A stretch of DNA of 64,000 nucleotides from Hormiphora californensis (taxonomy: Eukaryota; Ctenophora; Tentaculata; Cydippida; Pleurobrachiidae), in assembly GCA_020137815.1 (NCBI GenBank), contig CM035356.1, positions 1,007,001 through 1,071,000 on the forward strand, written 5' to 3'. This document shows positions 39,631 through 50,215 of the stretch, in pieces. Positions within the stretch are counted from its first letter, which is position 1. Each line of letters starts with the position of its first letter. The notes under the pieces are model-generated. The model was given only the letters and a program-made list of their open reading frames with translations. It was not told where the DNA came from and did not search any database. The position numbers and the translations under genes are program-made.

Positions 39631-41523
39631 TTAGGTAAACGAGAACACATTTCCATTTAAAATGATAAACTTAGGAACACACACGGGATCGACTGTTATT
39701 TTCTTCTTTCCGGAGATATAGCAATAGAGACCAATTTCCAGTTTAGGTGTACAGCGTTCTTCTACGGTCAGTAGCTCTAAGAATTTTCCAGTCAGTTTTT
39801 TACAATAGTAAAGATCTATATGTTTCAGATTCTTTAGATGAGAAATAATAAACGCTAGCTCAAGGTCCAAGATGTCATAGTTGTACAGAGTGAGGCTTGT
39901 CAAGGATTTACAGAATGAAAGATGGGCGATGTTCCTTCCATTTGCAAATAGTTTAAGGTTCCGAACTCTTGACATAAGACGAAATGCGTCGATTCCTGGA
40001 TTATCATAACTAGGGCACATGTTGCACAAATCGAGATTTTGAATCTTTGGGCACATCTGCATTATTTCAGGAAGACATCTTTTCGTAGAAATTGAGAAAG
40101 AACTACAAGATAATTCCTGCACATTCGGCATTCGAGCAAGAAGACTCAATAATTGTGATGATAAGTCGGGATCTGGCATGCCAAACTTTCTATGCAGCGA
40201 CAAATGGGTTAGTTTAGGGAACACTGACAGTTGATGAAACTTGTTGATCTTCAGAAACTCACAGGGAAGCGTCAGCTGCTCCAGAGAACCACTAAAAGCA
40301 AGCAGAATCTTAAATATCGTTTCGTTCTCAACTTTGGGGAAGAATCCCTCGAAAGTTATCCGCTCGATAGGAATTCCCTGTAGCGTTTCAACGATAGACT
40401 CCCCTGTTATATTTTTACATCGATGAAAACTTAATCTTCTTAGGTTAGGCATTCTGGATAGCAAACTTTCCAACGATTTCTCGTCCAAGTTTTGACATTC
40501 CCGAAGTTCAAGATTCTCTAGGTTGTTGAAATGTGGTAACGGAGTAGAGTCGACCAGAAACGATCCCCTAAGACTTAACCACTCCAAAGTTCCTGGGACA
40601 CTTCCGAGGATTTTGTTAATTTCAACTGGAAATCTCTCTTGGTAAGGTAGAGGCTTTCCAGTGAAATAATCCTTCATACCAAAGAGGTTCAAGGAAAGTT
40701 GACGAAGAGGAAGTTTCTTCAAAATACTGGAAAACTTTTCCACTGAATAGAAATCCGTGTCTCCTAAAAGAAGATTTTGAAGGAAGGGCTGGCTTGAAAT
40801 GATTTCACAAATTGGATCCTCGGCACCGTGCTGATTTCGGTCGTTGTTTATATCAAGACTTTCGAGTGTACTCGGCAGGTAGACAGCGGCAGCATGTGCA
40901 AAAGCTATGGACATTGTTTTACACTCCAAACGCAGTGACTTAACATTCGGTACTTTGTTTAGAGCCGCTAAGTTATCCATTGAAACTTCGCATTGTACGT
41001 CCTCCACAATTCCATTAAAGGTTTTTAAAGCTTCGACAATTTTGTTTTCCGAACAAGTAATGGATTTCCAAGAGTTTTTGTAAAATATCGGTTGTGTTTG
41101 CGTGGATTTTGCAGGCGTGAATTCTATCGATCGAATCGACCGCAGAGCGTCTCTGGACAGGTTGTACCATAGCTTGCAGACCTTGCTATATTCCAGCAAT
41201 TCAAGAGGGTCAAGGAAAGTAAAAATTTGAAGAATAACTTCGTCTGGTAGCTGATGGAGACTCGGTTCTCCCTCAACCATCCTTTCCGTCGTGAACTCTG
41301 CATATAGTAGAGACTTTGCTTGATCGTCAACACCGGAACCACTTTTGGATTTTCGTGAATGTAACAATACCTTTGACAGTTCAGACCAAGTTCTGGAAAC
41401 AGTACGACAGTTCAGGAGATCAGGTGAGTCCAGATAGCGAAAAATGAACAGGAGAACTTCGCCGGGTAGATTATTGAAGGGATAATAGTCGTCTATTCGA
41501 CGTCTCTTATAATGGGACGGCAT
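39631..41523 (-). CDS. Dual F-box / leucine-rich repeat protein C
   Basis: An intronless 630-residue protein. The N-terminus MPSHYKRRRIDDYYPF differs from its relatives. F-box 1 is at about 17-58 (LPGEVLLFIFRYLDSPDLLN) and F-box 2 at about 88-130 (LPDEVILQIFTFLDPLELLE), followed by LRRs with recurring LxxLxLxxC patterns to the C-terminus. It is a likely SCF substrate adaptor by family knowledge; the target is unknown. Most of its LRR part is nearly identical to the deleted copy at 38017-39484, suggesting recent duplication or gene conversion. Confidence 0.9.
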   Translation of the reverse strand: MPSHYKRRRIDDYYPFNNLPGEVLLFIFRYLDSPDLLNCRTVSRTWSELSKVLLHSRKSKSGSGVDDQAKSLLYAEFTTERMVEGEPSLHQLPDEVILQIFTFLDPLELLEYSKVCKLWYNLSRDALRSIRSIEFTPAKSTQTQPIFYKNSWKSITCSENKIVEALKTFNGIVEDVQCEVSMDNLAALNKVPNVKSLRLECKTMSIAFAHAAAVYLPSTLESLDINNDRNQHGAEDPICEIISSQPFLQNLLLGDTDFYSVEKFSSILKKLPLRQLSLNLFGMKDYFTGKPLPYQERFPVEINKILGSVPGTLEWLSLRGSFLVDSTPLPHFNNLENLELRECQNLDEKSLESLLSRMPNLRRLSFHRCKNITGESIVETLQGIPIERITFEGFFPKVENETIFKILLAFSGSLEQLTLPCEFLKINKFHQLSVFPKLTHLSLHRKFGMPDPDLSSQLLSLLARMPNVQELSCSSFSISTKRCLPEIMQMCPKIQNLDLCNMCPSYDNPGIDAFRLMSRVRNLKLFANGRNIAHLSFCKSLTSLTLYNYDILDLELAFIISHLKNLKHIDLYYCKKLTGKFLELLTVEERCTPKLEIGLYCYISGKKKITVDPVCVPKFIILNGNVFSFT

Positions 41524-41751
41524 GGTTATTGGTTGTTTCCTCTCTTATACTACTGCATGCTCTAAATAGGGAGATATAAATTTATTAGAAGATACGTGGG
41601 TGTTGAATTGTTAGGTAACACTTCTAGGTGGAAGATAAATACCAAATATTCGCCAAAGAAAACGAACATTTAAATATATGTAGTGTAAAACATGTAATTC
41701 TTATACAACTAAAACAATAACATTTATTTTTATTTGTTATTTTGAATTGCC

Positions 41752-41800
41752 TAGCTAGACTGTGTTTCGCGAGCCCCGCCCGCGAAACACAGTCTAGGGT
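41752..41800. repeat. Perfect hairpin with GC-rich loop
   Basis: CTAGACTGTGTTTCGCG at 41755-41771 is the exact complement of 41781-41797, with a short GC-rich loop. It lies between two F-box genes. It may be a small element end; it is not a bacterial-type terminator in this context. Confidence 0.75.
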
Positions 41801-42021
41801 ATTTGTATACCGATCTATTTCGTGTACTGCATTGTGGGGGCTCACGTGCGGGTGATGAGGGCTGAAAAGTGTGTACTGCGCTCTCCCTCGCACTCTAACG
41901 ACTGTCTCTCACTTTGAGTGAGAGATAGCTGATCAGTGATCACGTACACGAGCTAATCACGTGACCAAGAGTGTGCAAAAACACATAACCCTTCTTTACA
42001 AATGTAATTTGTAAAGGAGGG

Positions 42022-43974
42022 TTAGAACATAACAAATTTTGAAAAGGAGATGCTATAACTGCCATCTAAAATGATAAATTTGGGAACACACTTGGGATCG
42101 ACAGTTATTTTGTTTTCGAATCGACTATTGTATTTAATGTGCAGTTTAGGATTACAACGTTCTTTCACGGAAACTAGTTCGAGAAATAGTCCAGTTATTT
42201 TATTACAATTCCTGAGACAAAGTTCCTTCAGTTTCTCCAGATGATTAATGATACATGCTAGCTCACTGTCCTGGATGTCTGATCTCAATAGTGTAAGGCT
42301 TGTCAAGGATTTACAAAATGACAGAGACACAATGTCCCTTCCACTCGCAGAGATTTTGAGGTTTCGAACTCTTGACATCAGACGAAACGCTTCGTTGCCT
42401 GGATTATCATTGTCTGCACCAGGGCAAATGAGCTCAATATCCATACGGTGAATCTTTGGGCACATCTCCATTATTTCTGGCAGACATCTTTTCATAGAAA
42501 ACCGAAAATGACTACAAGACAACTCCTTTAGATTTGGCATTCGAGCCAAAAGAGTCAAAAACTTCGAGGACAAGTCGGGATCACGCCTCATAACGACATC
42601 CTTTACAGACAATCGGGTCAACTTAGGAAAATCTGGAAGTCGGTGGAGATTTCTGTTAATTAGAAACGTGTAGGGAATCGTCAGTTGTTCCAGAGTCTTG
42701 CTAAAAGAAAGCAGAATTCCCATTATCGTCTGGTTGTCAACTTTTCTGCAATTGTCAGTGAAAGATATCCACTCGATAGGATTTCCGTCCAGCATTTTAG
42801 CAATCGACTTTCCTGTTATATTTGCACAGCCATGAAAGCCAAATAACGCAAGTTTGGGCATTCTGGACAGCAAGTATCCTAAAGATTTTTCCTCCAGACT
42901 CTCACATTCCAAGATGTCAAGATACTTCAAGTTTTTGAAATATGGTAAAGGATTAGGGCCGATCAGGAAAGATCCTCTGATGAATAACCGCTCCAATGTT
43001 CCTGACACACTGCCAAAGATTTTGTTCAATAACAAAGGTGATTTTCTTCGGTAAGGTAAGGGTAATAACTTTCCATCGAAATTTTTTAGAGGAGAGAGGT
43101 TTAGGTAAAGTTCACGAAGTGGATGATTCTTTAAACTGCTGGCAAGATAGTCCTCTGAGCTGAAATTTGCATCTCCTAATTCGAGCTTCTGAAGGAATGG
43201 CTGGTTTGAAATGATTTGGCAAAACCGATCCTCGGCAAAATTTTGGTTCCAAAGGTTGTTTATATCAAGACTCTCGAGTGTTCTGGGCAAGTAAACAGTT
43301 GCTGCGTGTGCCAAAGCTATGGACATTGTACGACACCCCAAGCGCAGCGACTTCAAATGTGTTATCGTGTTTAGAGCCATTAAGTTCTCCATCGAAATGT
43401 CGCATTCAACGTCATCGACAACTTCATTAAAGGTTTTAAGAGCCTCCTCTATAACCTCATCTTCACAAGTGATGGTTTTACAAAAATTATTGTAACGTAT
43501 CGGTGGAGAGACGGCTTCATCAGATACGAATCGAAATCGAACCGACCGCAGAACCGACCGCAGAGCGTCTCTGGACAGGTTGTACCATAGCTTGCAGACC
43601 TTGCTACATTTCAGCAACTCAAGAGGGTGAAGAAAAGTAAAAATGTGAAGAATAACTTCGTCTGGTAGCTGATGAAGACTCGATTCTCCCTCAACCATCC
43701 TTTCTGTCGTGAACTCTGCAAATCGAGGTTTACTCTGTTGAGACTCTGCTTGGTCGTCGACACTGGAAGCACTTTTGGATTTTCGTGAAAGCAACAATGC
43801 TAATGACAGTTCAGACCATGTGCTGGAAACAGCACGACAGTTCAGGAGATCAGGTGAGTCCAAATATCGAAAGATGAACAGAAGAACTTCGCCGGGTAGA
43901 TAATTGAAGGGAGACTTGTTCAATCGAGGTCTTTTACTGAGTGGCACGGTATTTTCTTCATCATCTTTTGACAT
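42022..43974 (-). CDS. Dual F-box / leucine-rich repeat protein D
   Basis: An intronless 650-residue protein starting MSKDDEENTVPLSKRPRLN. F-box 1 is at about 24-65 and F-box 2 at about 100-142 (LPDEVILHIFTFLHPLELLK), then LRRs with LYLNLS, LDILECESL and similar patterns. It is more diverged from paralogues A and C than they are from the deleted copy. Both F-boxes keep the LPxEV...IF.YLD/FLxPxxLL core, so both could bind a SKP1-type partner. Confidence 0.9.
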   Translation of the reverse strand: MSKDDEENTVPLSKRPRLNKSPFNYLPGEVLLFIFRYLDSPDLLNCRAVSSTWSELSLALLLSRKSKSASSVDDQAESQQSKPRFAEFTTERMVEGESSLHQLPDEVILHIFTFLHPLELLKCSKVCKLWYNLSRDALRSVLRSVRFRFVSDEAVSPPIRYNNFCKTITCEDEVIEEALKTFNEVVDDVECDISMENLMALNTITHLKSLRLGCRTMSIALAHAATVYLPRTLESLDINNLWNQNFAEDRFCQIISNQPFLQKLELGDANFSSEDYLASSLKNHPLRELYLNLSPLKNFDGKLLPLPYRRKSPLLLNKIFGSVSGTLERLFIRGSFLIGPNPLPYFKNLKYLDILECESLEEKSLGYLLSRMPKLALFGFHGCANITGKSIAKMLDGNPIEWISFTDNCRKVDNQTIMGILLSFSKTLEQLTIPYTFLINRNLHRLPDFPKLTRLSVKDVVMRRDPDLSSKFLTLLARMPNLKELSCSHFRFSMKRCLPEIMEMCPKIHRMDIELICPGADNDNPGNEAFRLMSRVRNLKISASGRDIVSLSFCKSLTSLTLLRSDIQDSELACIINHLEKLKELCLRNCNKITGLFLELVSVKERCNPKLHIKYNSRFENKITVDPKCVPKFIILDGSYSISFSKFVMF

Positions 43975-44291
43975 GCTCTAAAGAGGGAAATAAAACTTGA
44001 GGTAAGGAATGAGAATTCAAAATGGGACTTTGTCAAAGTGGCTTTGACCAATACCAACAGTTTGCCTTGGTTTTTGGAAAGTTTATTTCTTCGATTTATC
44101 AGGTTTCTAATGAGATGTTAGAAAGATTTTAGAATTCTCTTTCTAAAGCACTTGGTGTCAAGTCTTTCATTTTATCCAGAACTGGAGATATCGTGAGGAG
44201 CGTAAAAGATTTTAACGCTGGCTTCAGGTGCTGCAGGCCAACGTTTGGAGAGTCGGCACTCACGGTTTTTTAGAGTTTGGGCGAGTTTGGG

Positions 44292-44546
44292 GGGCACCGT
44301 TATGATCTGGGTGTTTGGAGGCCCGTTTACAGGTGCGCGCTGCCAAAAAAGTTGATTCACTAAAATGGCTCTAACCGCCAAACCACTCAACCGTTTTGGC
44401 TGATTCAAAGTTTATCTGGTAGGGAATGTCAAGGCCTAACCCCAACCCAAACCCCAACCCTAACCCTAACCCTAAACCTACTTTAGCCCTAACCCTAAAA
44501 AACCGTTTGTCAGCACTCCCAAAACACCCAGATTTTAACGCTGGCC
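44292..44546. mobile_element. MITE copy A, GGGTGC family, with 9-bp target duplication
   Basis: Starts GGGCACCGTTATGATCTGGG, ends ACACCCAGATTTTAACGCTG, and is flanked by GAGTTTGGG on both sides (44283-44291 and 44547-44555). The interior contains CCCTAA-type telomere-like repeats at about 44450-44500. Confidence 0.8.
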
Positions 44547-44844
44547 GAGTTTGGGTGAATCGGACAAATGCTAGGCAGAAACAATAAATTACCCACACAC
44601 CAACACACCCTCATGCACTCATACTCCCTCTCTCTGCTCAGGTATCTCGAAAGTCAACGTCTTCCACTCTGACTGGGATCACACGTCTCTTGGTGCCCCT
44701 AAGCGCAACAAGTGTTGATCTCAATAAGCTGAATCGTGTCTTTTCACGAATGAATGACATGGTTTCAGCGTAACACTCCTTGTGCCTGTCACAGATCTTC
44801 CTGGCCGCTCGTTCCAAAACTTTCCTAACCTCTCCGGCAAAGCC

Positions 44845-45114
44845 GGGCGCGATTATAATCTGGGTGCCTTGCAGCGTGTTTACAGGTGCGTGCTACCAAA
44901 AGAGTATACTTAGACCAACTTTTTTCAAACGGCTATAGCCATGAACCACTTGGCCGATTTGAGTAAACTAAACGGTATCAGTTAGAGAATCGATAGCCCT
45001 AACCGATAACCCCAAACCAAACCCTAACCAGACCCTAACGGATAGCCCTAACCCGTCGCGCGCGCCAAAACTACGAATTGTTAGCAATCAAAGGCACCCA
45101 GATTTTAACGTTTT
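44845..45114. mobile_element. MITE copy B, GGGTGC family
   Basis: Starts GGGCGCGATTATAATCTGGG and ends GGCACCCAGATTTTAACG. CCGGCAAAGCC flanks it on both sides (44834-44844 and 45115-45125), consistent with a target duplication of about 9-11 bp. The interior carries CCCTAACC repeats and a conserved GTCGCGCGCGCC block. Confidence 0.85.
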
Positions 45115-45326
45115 CCGGCAAAGCCACCCGATGTAGAGAATCGGACAAATAATTTTTTTTGGACAATACAAATAAAGTCGGATTTTTTGAAACTGTCACC
45201 CCCCTAGAGTTTTCAAATTTCTTTAAATGACCATAAGTCCGGTTCCTGATGAGATAGAGACTTGAAATTTGGAAGTTACGAAGATCTTGCTAAGTTCTTC
45301 CGAACCTCCAAATTTCAAGTCTCTAT

Positions 45327-45477
45327 AGTCCATTTTTTTTCAACTGTTCACCCCCCAAAGTCGTGCGCGGAATTGTTTTGCGCGTTTATCACATGTTAAC
45401 GTGTAGCGCGCGCAGCGTAAATTAAAATATCGTACGCGCACGAGTTGAGGGGTGAACAGTTGAATAAAAATGGACTT
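45327..45477. mobile_element. Small MITE with about 30-bp inverted ends
   Basis: The left end AGTCCATTTTTTTTCAACTG continuing into GTTCACCCCCC is mirrored at 45448-45477. The interior is rich in GCGCG. Confidence 0.75.
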
Positions 45478-45490
45478 TATCTTATCAGGA

Positions 45491-45764
45491 GGGCGCGATT
45501 ATAATCTGGGTGCCTTGCAGCCTGTTTACAGGTGCGCGCTACCAAAAGAGTATACTTAGACCGACTTTTTTCAAACGGCTATAGCCATGGAACCACATGG
45601 CCGATTTGAGTAAACTAAACGGTATCAGTCAGAGAATCGATAGCCCTAACCGATAACCCCAAACCAAACCCTAACCAGACCCTAACGGATAGCCCTAACC
45701 CGTCGCGCGCGCCAAAACTACGAATTAATAGCAATGACAGGCACCCAGATTTTAACGTTTTCCA
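45491..45764. mobile_element. MITE copy C, GGGTGC family
   Basis: Same ends and interior as copy B with few differences. Its left flank is CTTATCAGGA but its right flank is CACCTAGGAG, so it lacks a matching target duplication. The missing flank is found at the right end of copy D. Confidence 0.85.
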
Positions 45765-46769
45765 CCTAGGAGTACCTGAGGGGATATGCCATCCTCATTC
45801 GATGTTTCTACAAGTAAATTTTCCTGTGACGACTCCATTTAACGACGAGAGAGCATTTTCAGGGATATTTTAATTTTTCGGACTGTTTCGCAAAACGAAA
45901 ACAAGACTTTTTTAACGCGAAGTTTTTGATCATGCGCGGCGCACACAGGGAGATTGTGCCACGCAGTGCAGAGAAACTTTACATTTCTCGCCGCGGCCAG
46001 CAACCAGTCACAATAGGCTGTCCTACACGACCAAACAAATTAAACGCTATGTCTCCAGGTCAAAAATTATTTATACATTTTTCACAGGGATCACAGGAAT
46101 CTCTCATAGTAATATTACCCTTCTGTATGGGAAGAAACACAAGGATAAAATGGAATTCACTGGAATTATAAGGCAACAAGGAACAGCTTGAACTGTAATA
46201 GGTACAACAAAATGAATACTATTTGATCTGTCAACTGGGGATATTACTTTCTTTTAGGCTTTCCTAAATTCTAATTACGGAACATCAACAACTAATCTAT
46301 TCTGATGTCTCTAGCAGTACTGGCACATTATCTGAACTTAACAAAATAAAAAATATCTAAAAACATGTGAACTAAACACAATAGAAACACTGATATCACT
46401 ATATTATATTACTCCGCATATATTATAGTAGTGCATTATAATACACACGGACACATATATTAACTGATATCACAACTTTATATGGGTCACATTTTGAATT
46501 CTACTGGGCGAACAACCCGTACCGGCCGACATCAATTTCTCTCTTCACACACACACAGAAACATATAAAGTGAGAAAGTTTGTTTCTCTGGGTCTCGAAA
46601 GTGTTGTTTAAGTTCAAGTTATTAGAAAGTATTAAAATTGTCCTCATCATGATCGAAAGTATCTTCCATGTGGACATCGCTGATCAGTCCAGGATCACCA
46701 CCCCTGAACCTGTTGTAACTGAACATATCCAGAATCTGAAATAGTTGAGAATTAATTATAATCGTATGA

Positions 46770-49502
46770 TATCAGATCAAAAATGTTTCCAATGCAGAGA
46801 GAAGGAGAGAGAACGAGAGAGAAAGGAAGCGACAGAGAGGTCTGTTCAAGAGGAGCCCCTTCAAAGCTGTGAAGGAAATCCTAGAGCCGAGTCCAGTTGG
46901 GGAACTGCGCTGCTCGAAGGACCAGCTAGATCAACATCTCCAGACTACCTACGGAGACCCTGAGCGGGGGAAGGCCCTCGGGGTACTAGCTGGGCTCCCA
47001 GACTTTGCACCTGAACCAGAGGTCGCTTTCAACATGAAGCCTATCTCCTGGAAGGAACACCAGTCGGTGGTGGAGAAGGCTCGCGCTAGAAGTGCACCAG
47101 GTCCCAATGCCATCCCATACTTGGTGTACAAGCGGTGTCCTAAGATTTCCCGGAACTTGTGGAACTTGAACAAGTCTGCTTTTAAGTACCGGAGATATCC
47201 AGAAAACTGTCGCTGGTTTGAAGGAGTGTACATTCCCAAGGGGGAAGGGGATTTCACTCCGGCGACTGGTAGACCGATTTCCTTAGGTAACGTCCAGGGA
47301 AAGATCTACCTAGGGACACTTGCGAGGCGCTTAACAGAGTTTGTCGTAGAGAACGGGTACGTGGATAGGAGGATCCAGAAAGGTGGTGTTCCTGGGGTAA
47401 GTGGATGTGTGGAACACTTCGGGGCTATGTGGGAGACCTTGAAGGACGCAAGGATTATGAGGCGGGACCTGTCGGTGGTCTGGTTGGATTTGGCGAATGC
47501 CTATGGTGCCGTGCCTCACCTCTTGATCGTCAAGGCTCTCCGGTTCTATCGAGTTCCACAGCCGATCGTGGACATAGTCCTGAGTTACTTTTCTGGAGTC
47601 TTCGGTAGGTTCAGTTCAAGGGAGGTAACATCGAACTGGCAACAGTTCGAGGTCGGAATATTCATGGGGTGTGTCATCTCCGTTATTTTGTTTGTACTGT
47701 GTATGAACATGGTATCGGAGTATCTGGCCATCAAGATACCGCGTAGTGTGGCCTACGTGAAAGATGGCACACCGGTCCCTCCTTTGAAGCTGTTCATGGA
47801 TGACAGTTGCCTCGTCACTGCCACACAGAGTGACATGCAAGTTATGTTGTCGGTGTTTGGAGAGTTTGTGGAGTGGGCGAGATTTACTGTTAAGTCATCT
47901 AAGTCTCGGGCCCTGGTGTTGGAGGGAGGTAAGGTGGTAGAGTCGGTGAGTTTGTCGTTTGGGGGTGAGATGATCCCGAACGTTACTGAGAAGCCGATTA
48001 AGTTCCTTGGTCGGTGGATTCGGGCTGATGTAAGGGACACCGTCGCCATCGAGGAAACAGCTCGCCAGCTGAAGTTGTGGATGGGACGGTTGGACGAGAG
48101 TGGATTATCGGGTTTGGAGAAGTGCTGGGGTTACCAGTATCTTGTTCTGCCTAAGATGAAGTGGCCTCTGGCAATCTACGACACCCCGTTGACCACCGTA
48201 GCAGCCTGGGAACAGTCAGTAAACAGTTTCCTGCGAAAGTGGTTGGGTGGAGGTCACACTCTTAGCAGACTTTGTCTGTTCAACTCGGAGTCTTCTGTAC
48301 GGCTCCCGTTGAACAGCCTCCTTGACACCTGGAAAGTGGAGAAGTGTAGACTGCAGCAGACTTACAGTTCTTCACAGGATGAAGTTATCCTAGCGCTTCA
48401 GCCTCTTGTCAGGTCTGGTAGGAAGTGGAAAGCAGGGGAAGAGTTAGAGGAGGCAGTTAGTGATGTTCGGTGTGATGCAGTCCGCGGTATGATTCCTCCA
48501 TACCCTAGGGCAGGGATTGGCTTCGGTGAGTGGCGAAAGCCTTGGGAGAAGCTGTCGGACAGCGAGAGGAGAGGTGTTGTGATTGAGCGAGTTCGAGAGA
48601 GGTTAGACCAGGTGAGGACTGTAGAGACCATGCAGTTAGAGGTTCAGGGGATGTGGTTAGCTTGGAGGGAGGATGTGGTCTCGATGGAGTTTAGCTGGAG
48701 AAGCCTATTCGACATGAAGGAGGGAATGGTTGGCTTCATCCTAAGAGCAGTATATGGAACCCTTGTCGTGCCGTCGCTTGCAAAGAAGTGGAAGGAAGGG
48801 GAAGACGGTCTTTGCAAGCTGTGTGGTGATGCTCCAGGGAGTATTCGCCATATTCTAACCGGCTGTAAGGTGGCTCTGGGTCAGGGGAGATACCGGTGGC
48901 GGCATGACAAGGTCCTGCGGCAGATAGGCGAGCAGGTAAAGTTTCACTGCGAGGTCCGTGCTAACGCTGCATCGAGGTCCACGAGAGGGTCCCGGAGTAT
49001 CGAGTTCGTTGCTGAGGGTAAGAAGGGGAAGAAGAAGGGGAAGAAGAGAGTTAGTGGGTGTGGGATCCTGTCAGGCGCTAAGGACTGGGTTGTCCTCTCT
49101 GACATCGGAAGTCAGCTCAAGTTCCCGGCGGAGATCGCCCAGACCAGGTTAAGGCCTGATCTTGTTGTCTTCTCGCGAGAGGTAAAGACGGTGATCTGGT
49201 GGGAGCTCACTTGCCCTGCAGAAGAGAGAATAGGGGATGCCCATACTCTCAAGATTGAACGGTACACGGACCTTGAGAGGGAGTGTGAGTCTAATGGGTG
49301 GAGGTGTTTTAATATGGCGGTAGAGGTTGGGGCTCGAGGGCAGGTCGCGGATAGTCTGGTTAGAGCAGCTTCTCGTCTTGGGTTTAGAGGGAGGGGTCTT
49401 AGGAAGCTGGTTAAGGACACGGGGAAAGAGGCTGCTCACTGTTCCATGTGGATCTACTTCCATTCGGCGAAGAAGGAGTGGGAGTACAGGAATGTGGAGT
49501 AG
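46770..49502 (+). CDS. RLE-type non-LTR retrotransposon polyprotein, 5'-truncated
   Basis: An uninterrupted frame of about 910 codons; the first stop upstream is at 46767 and no clear ATG or N-terminal zinc fingers are seen, so the element probably lost its 5' end. Counting from GTG 46869: the RT fingers start near residue 70 (SAPGPNAIPYLVYK), with QKGGVPG and WLDLANAYG next. The catalytic FMDD box is at about 309, a CCHC zinc knuckle at about 649 (CKLCG...H...C), and a restriction-like endonuclease at about 760-790 (RPDLVVF then WWELT). This is the layout of R2/NeSL/CRE-like elements, which insert by target-primed reverse transcription. Clade assignment needs a tree. FMDD in place of the usual Y/FADD is notable. 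Confidence 0.9.
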   Translation, partial: YQIKNVSNAERRRENERERKRQRGLFKRSPFKAVKEILEPSPVGELRCSKDQLDQHLQTTYGDPERGKALGVLAGLPDFAPEPEVAFNMKPISWKEHQSVVEKARARSAPGPNAIPYLVYKRCPKISRNLWNLNKSAFKYRRYPENCRWFEGVYIPKGEGDFTPATGRPISLGNVQGKIYLGTLARRLTEFVVENGYVDRRIQKGGVPGVSGCVEHFGAMWETLKDARIMRRDLSVVWLDLANAYGAVPHLLIVKALRFYRVPQPIVDIVLSYFSGVFGRFSSREVTSNWQQFEVGIFMGCVISVILFVLCMNMVSEYLAIKIPRSVAYVKDGTPVPPLKLFMDDSCLVTATQSDMQVMLSVFGEFVEWARFTVKSSKSRALVLEGGKVVESVSLSFGGEMIPNVTEKPIKFLGRWIRADVRDTVAIEETARQLKLWMGRLDESGLSGLEKCWGYQYLVLPKMKWPLAIYDTPLTTVAAWEQSVNSFLRKWLGGGHTLSRLCLFNSESSVRLPLNSLLDTWKVEKCRLQQTYSSSQDEVILALQPLVRSGRKWKAGEELEEAVSDVRCDAVRGMIPPYPRAGIGFGEWRKPWEKLSDSERRGVVIERVRERLDQVRTVETMQLEVQGMWLAWREDVVSMEFSWRSLFDMKEGMVGFILRAVYGTLVVPSLAKKWKEGEDGLCKLCGDAPGSIRHILTGCKVALGQGRYRWRHDKVLRQIGEQVKFHCEVRANAASRSTRGSRSIEFVAEGKKGKKKGKKRVSGCGILSGAKDWVVLSDIGSQLKFPAEIAQTRLRPDLVVFSREVKTVIWWELTCPAEERIGDAHTLKIERYTDLERECESNGWRCFNMAVEVGARGQVADSLVRAASRLGFRGRGLRKLVKDTGKEAAHCSMWIYFHSAKKEWEYRNVE

Positions 49503-50215
49503 TGGAGGCAGTGAAGTGGTTGAGACTCGCCCTCGCAGTGGAGTGTGTGTTTGGACGGGTGTACCCTTACTGTCATAAACCTGTCAAAGGGGGAGGCAGT
49601 GAGGGACCCCAGTCGACACATTCATTCCGGGCAACTGGGTATAGATCGAACGGTGGTCTCAGATTATCGAGATTGCCGGGGCGCCTGACTTAGTACCTTG
49701 TGTACCCGTACCGAATTAAAGCCCCGAAACGGTGTCAGGTTTACGGCTGATGAGTTCGATCTGAGTCTCGGTTTCTGGCGAGTGTCCACATTTACCATCT
49801 TAGTGGACGGAGGGTCTCGGTCTTTCCGCTGTTCCGGATCTCTTGGTGTTTGGCGGAGTTAGGTGTCGTTAGGTTGCGTTTAGGTTTGGAGGTTTGGAGG
49901 TTGGCGGAGGTTTGGAGGTTGGCGGAGGTTTGGAGGTTGGTGGAGGTTTGGAGGTTTGGTGGAGGTTTGCTGGTTGTTTGGTTTGGAGGTTGGCTTTGCG
50001 GGGTTTGTCTCGGTTCTTTGGGTTTGGTCTGGCAGCATGATTCATGTTCTCAACTTACATATTTTCGAATGACTTTTAACAGGCCAGTCCCCATAGTTAC
50101 CAATTCAGTTGTCATGGCAACGGTTTTATTGACGTTGAAAGTGAAAGAACCACCCGGCTAAGCCGGGTGGGTTATCAAAAACCCTTCCTTGAGGCGCACC
50201 CAGTGGGTGCGCTAG
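49503..50215 (+). mobile_element. Probable 3' untranslated end of the retrotransposon
   Basis: Follows the stop codon without other coding content. It contains a TTGGCGGAGGTTTGGAGG-type tandem repeat at about 49890-49975 and two hairpins near the end: CCACCCGGC with GCCGGGTGG at about 50150-50171, and GCGCACCC with GGGTGCGC at about 50195-50213. The exact 3' junction is not certain because no poly(A) or target duplication is evident. Confidence 0.5.

Noticed and set aside
44440-44500. CCCTAA repeats suggesting a chromosome end
   Set aside because: They are short and degenerate, occur in four MITE copies, and have genes on both sides.
46770-49502. Viral or retroviral polymerase
   Set aside because: The RT is followed by a CCHC knuckle and a restriction-like endonuclease with no protease, RNase H, integrase or LTRs, which fits a non-LTR retrotransposon.
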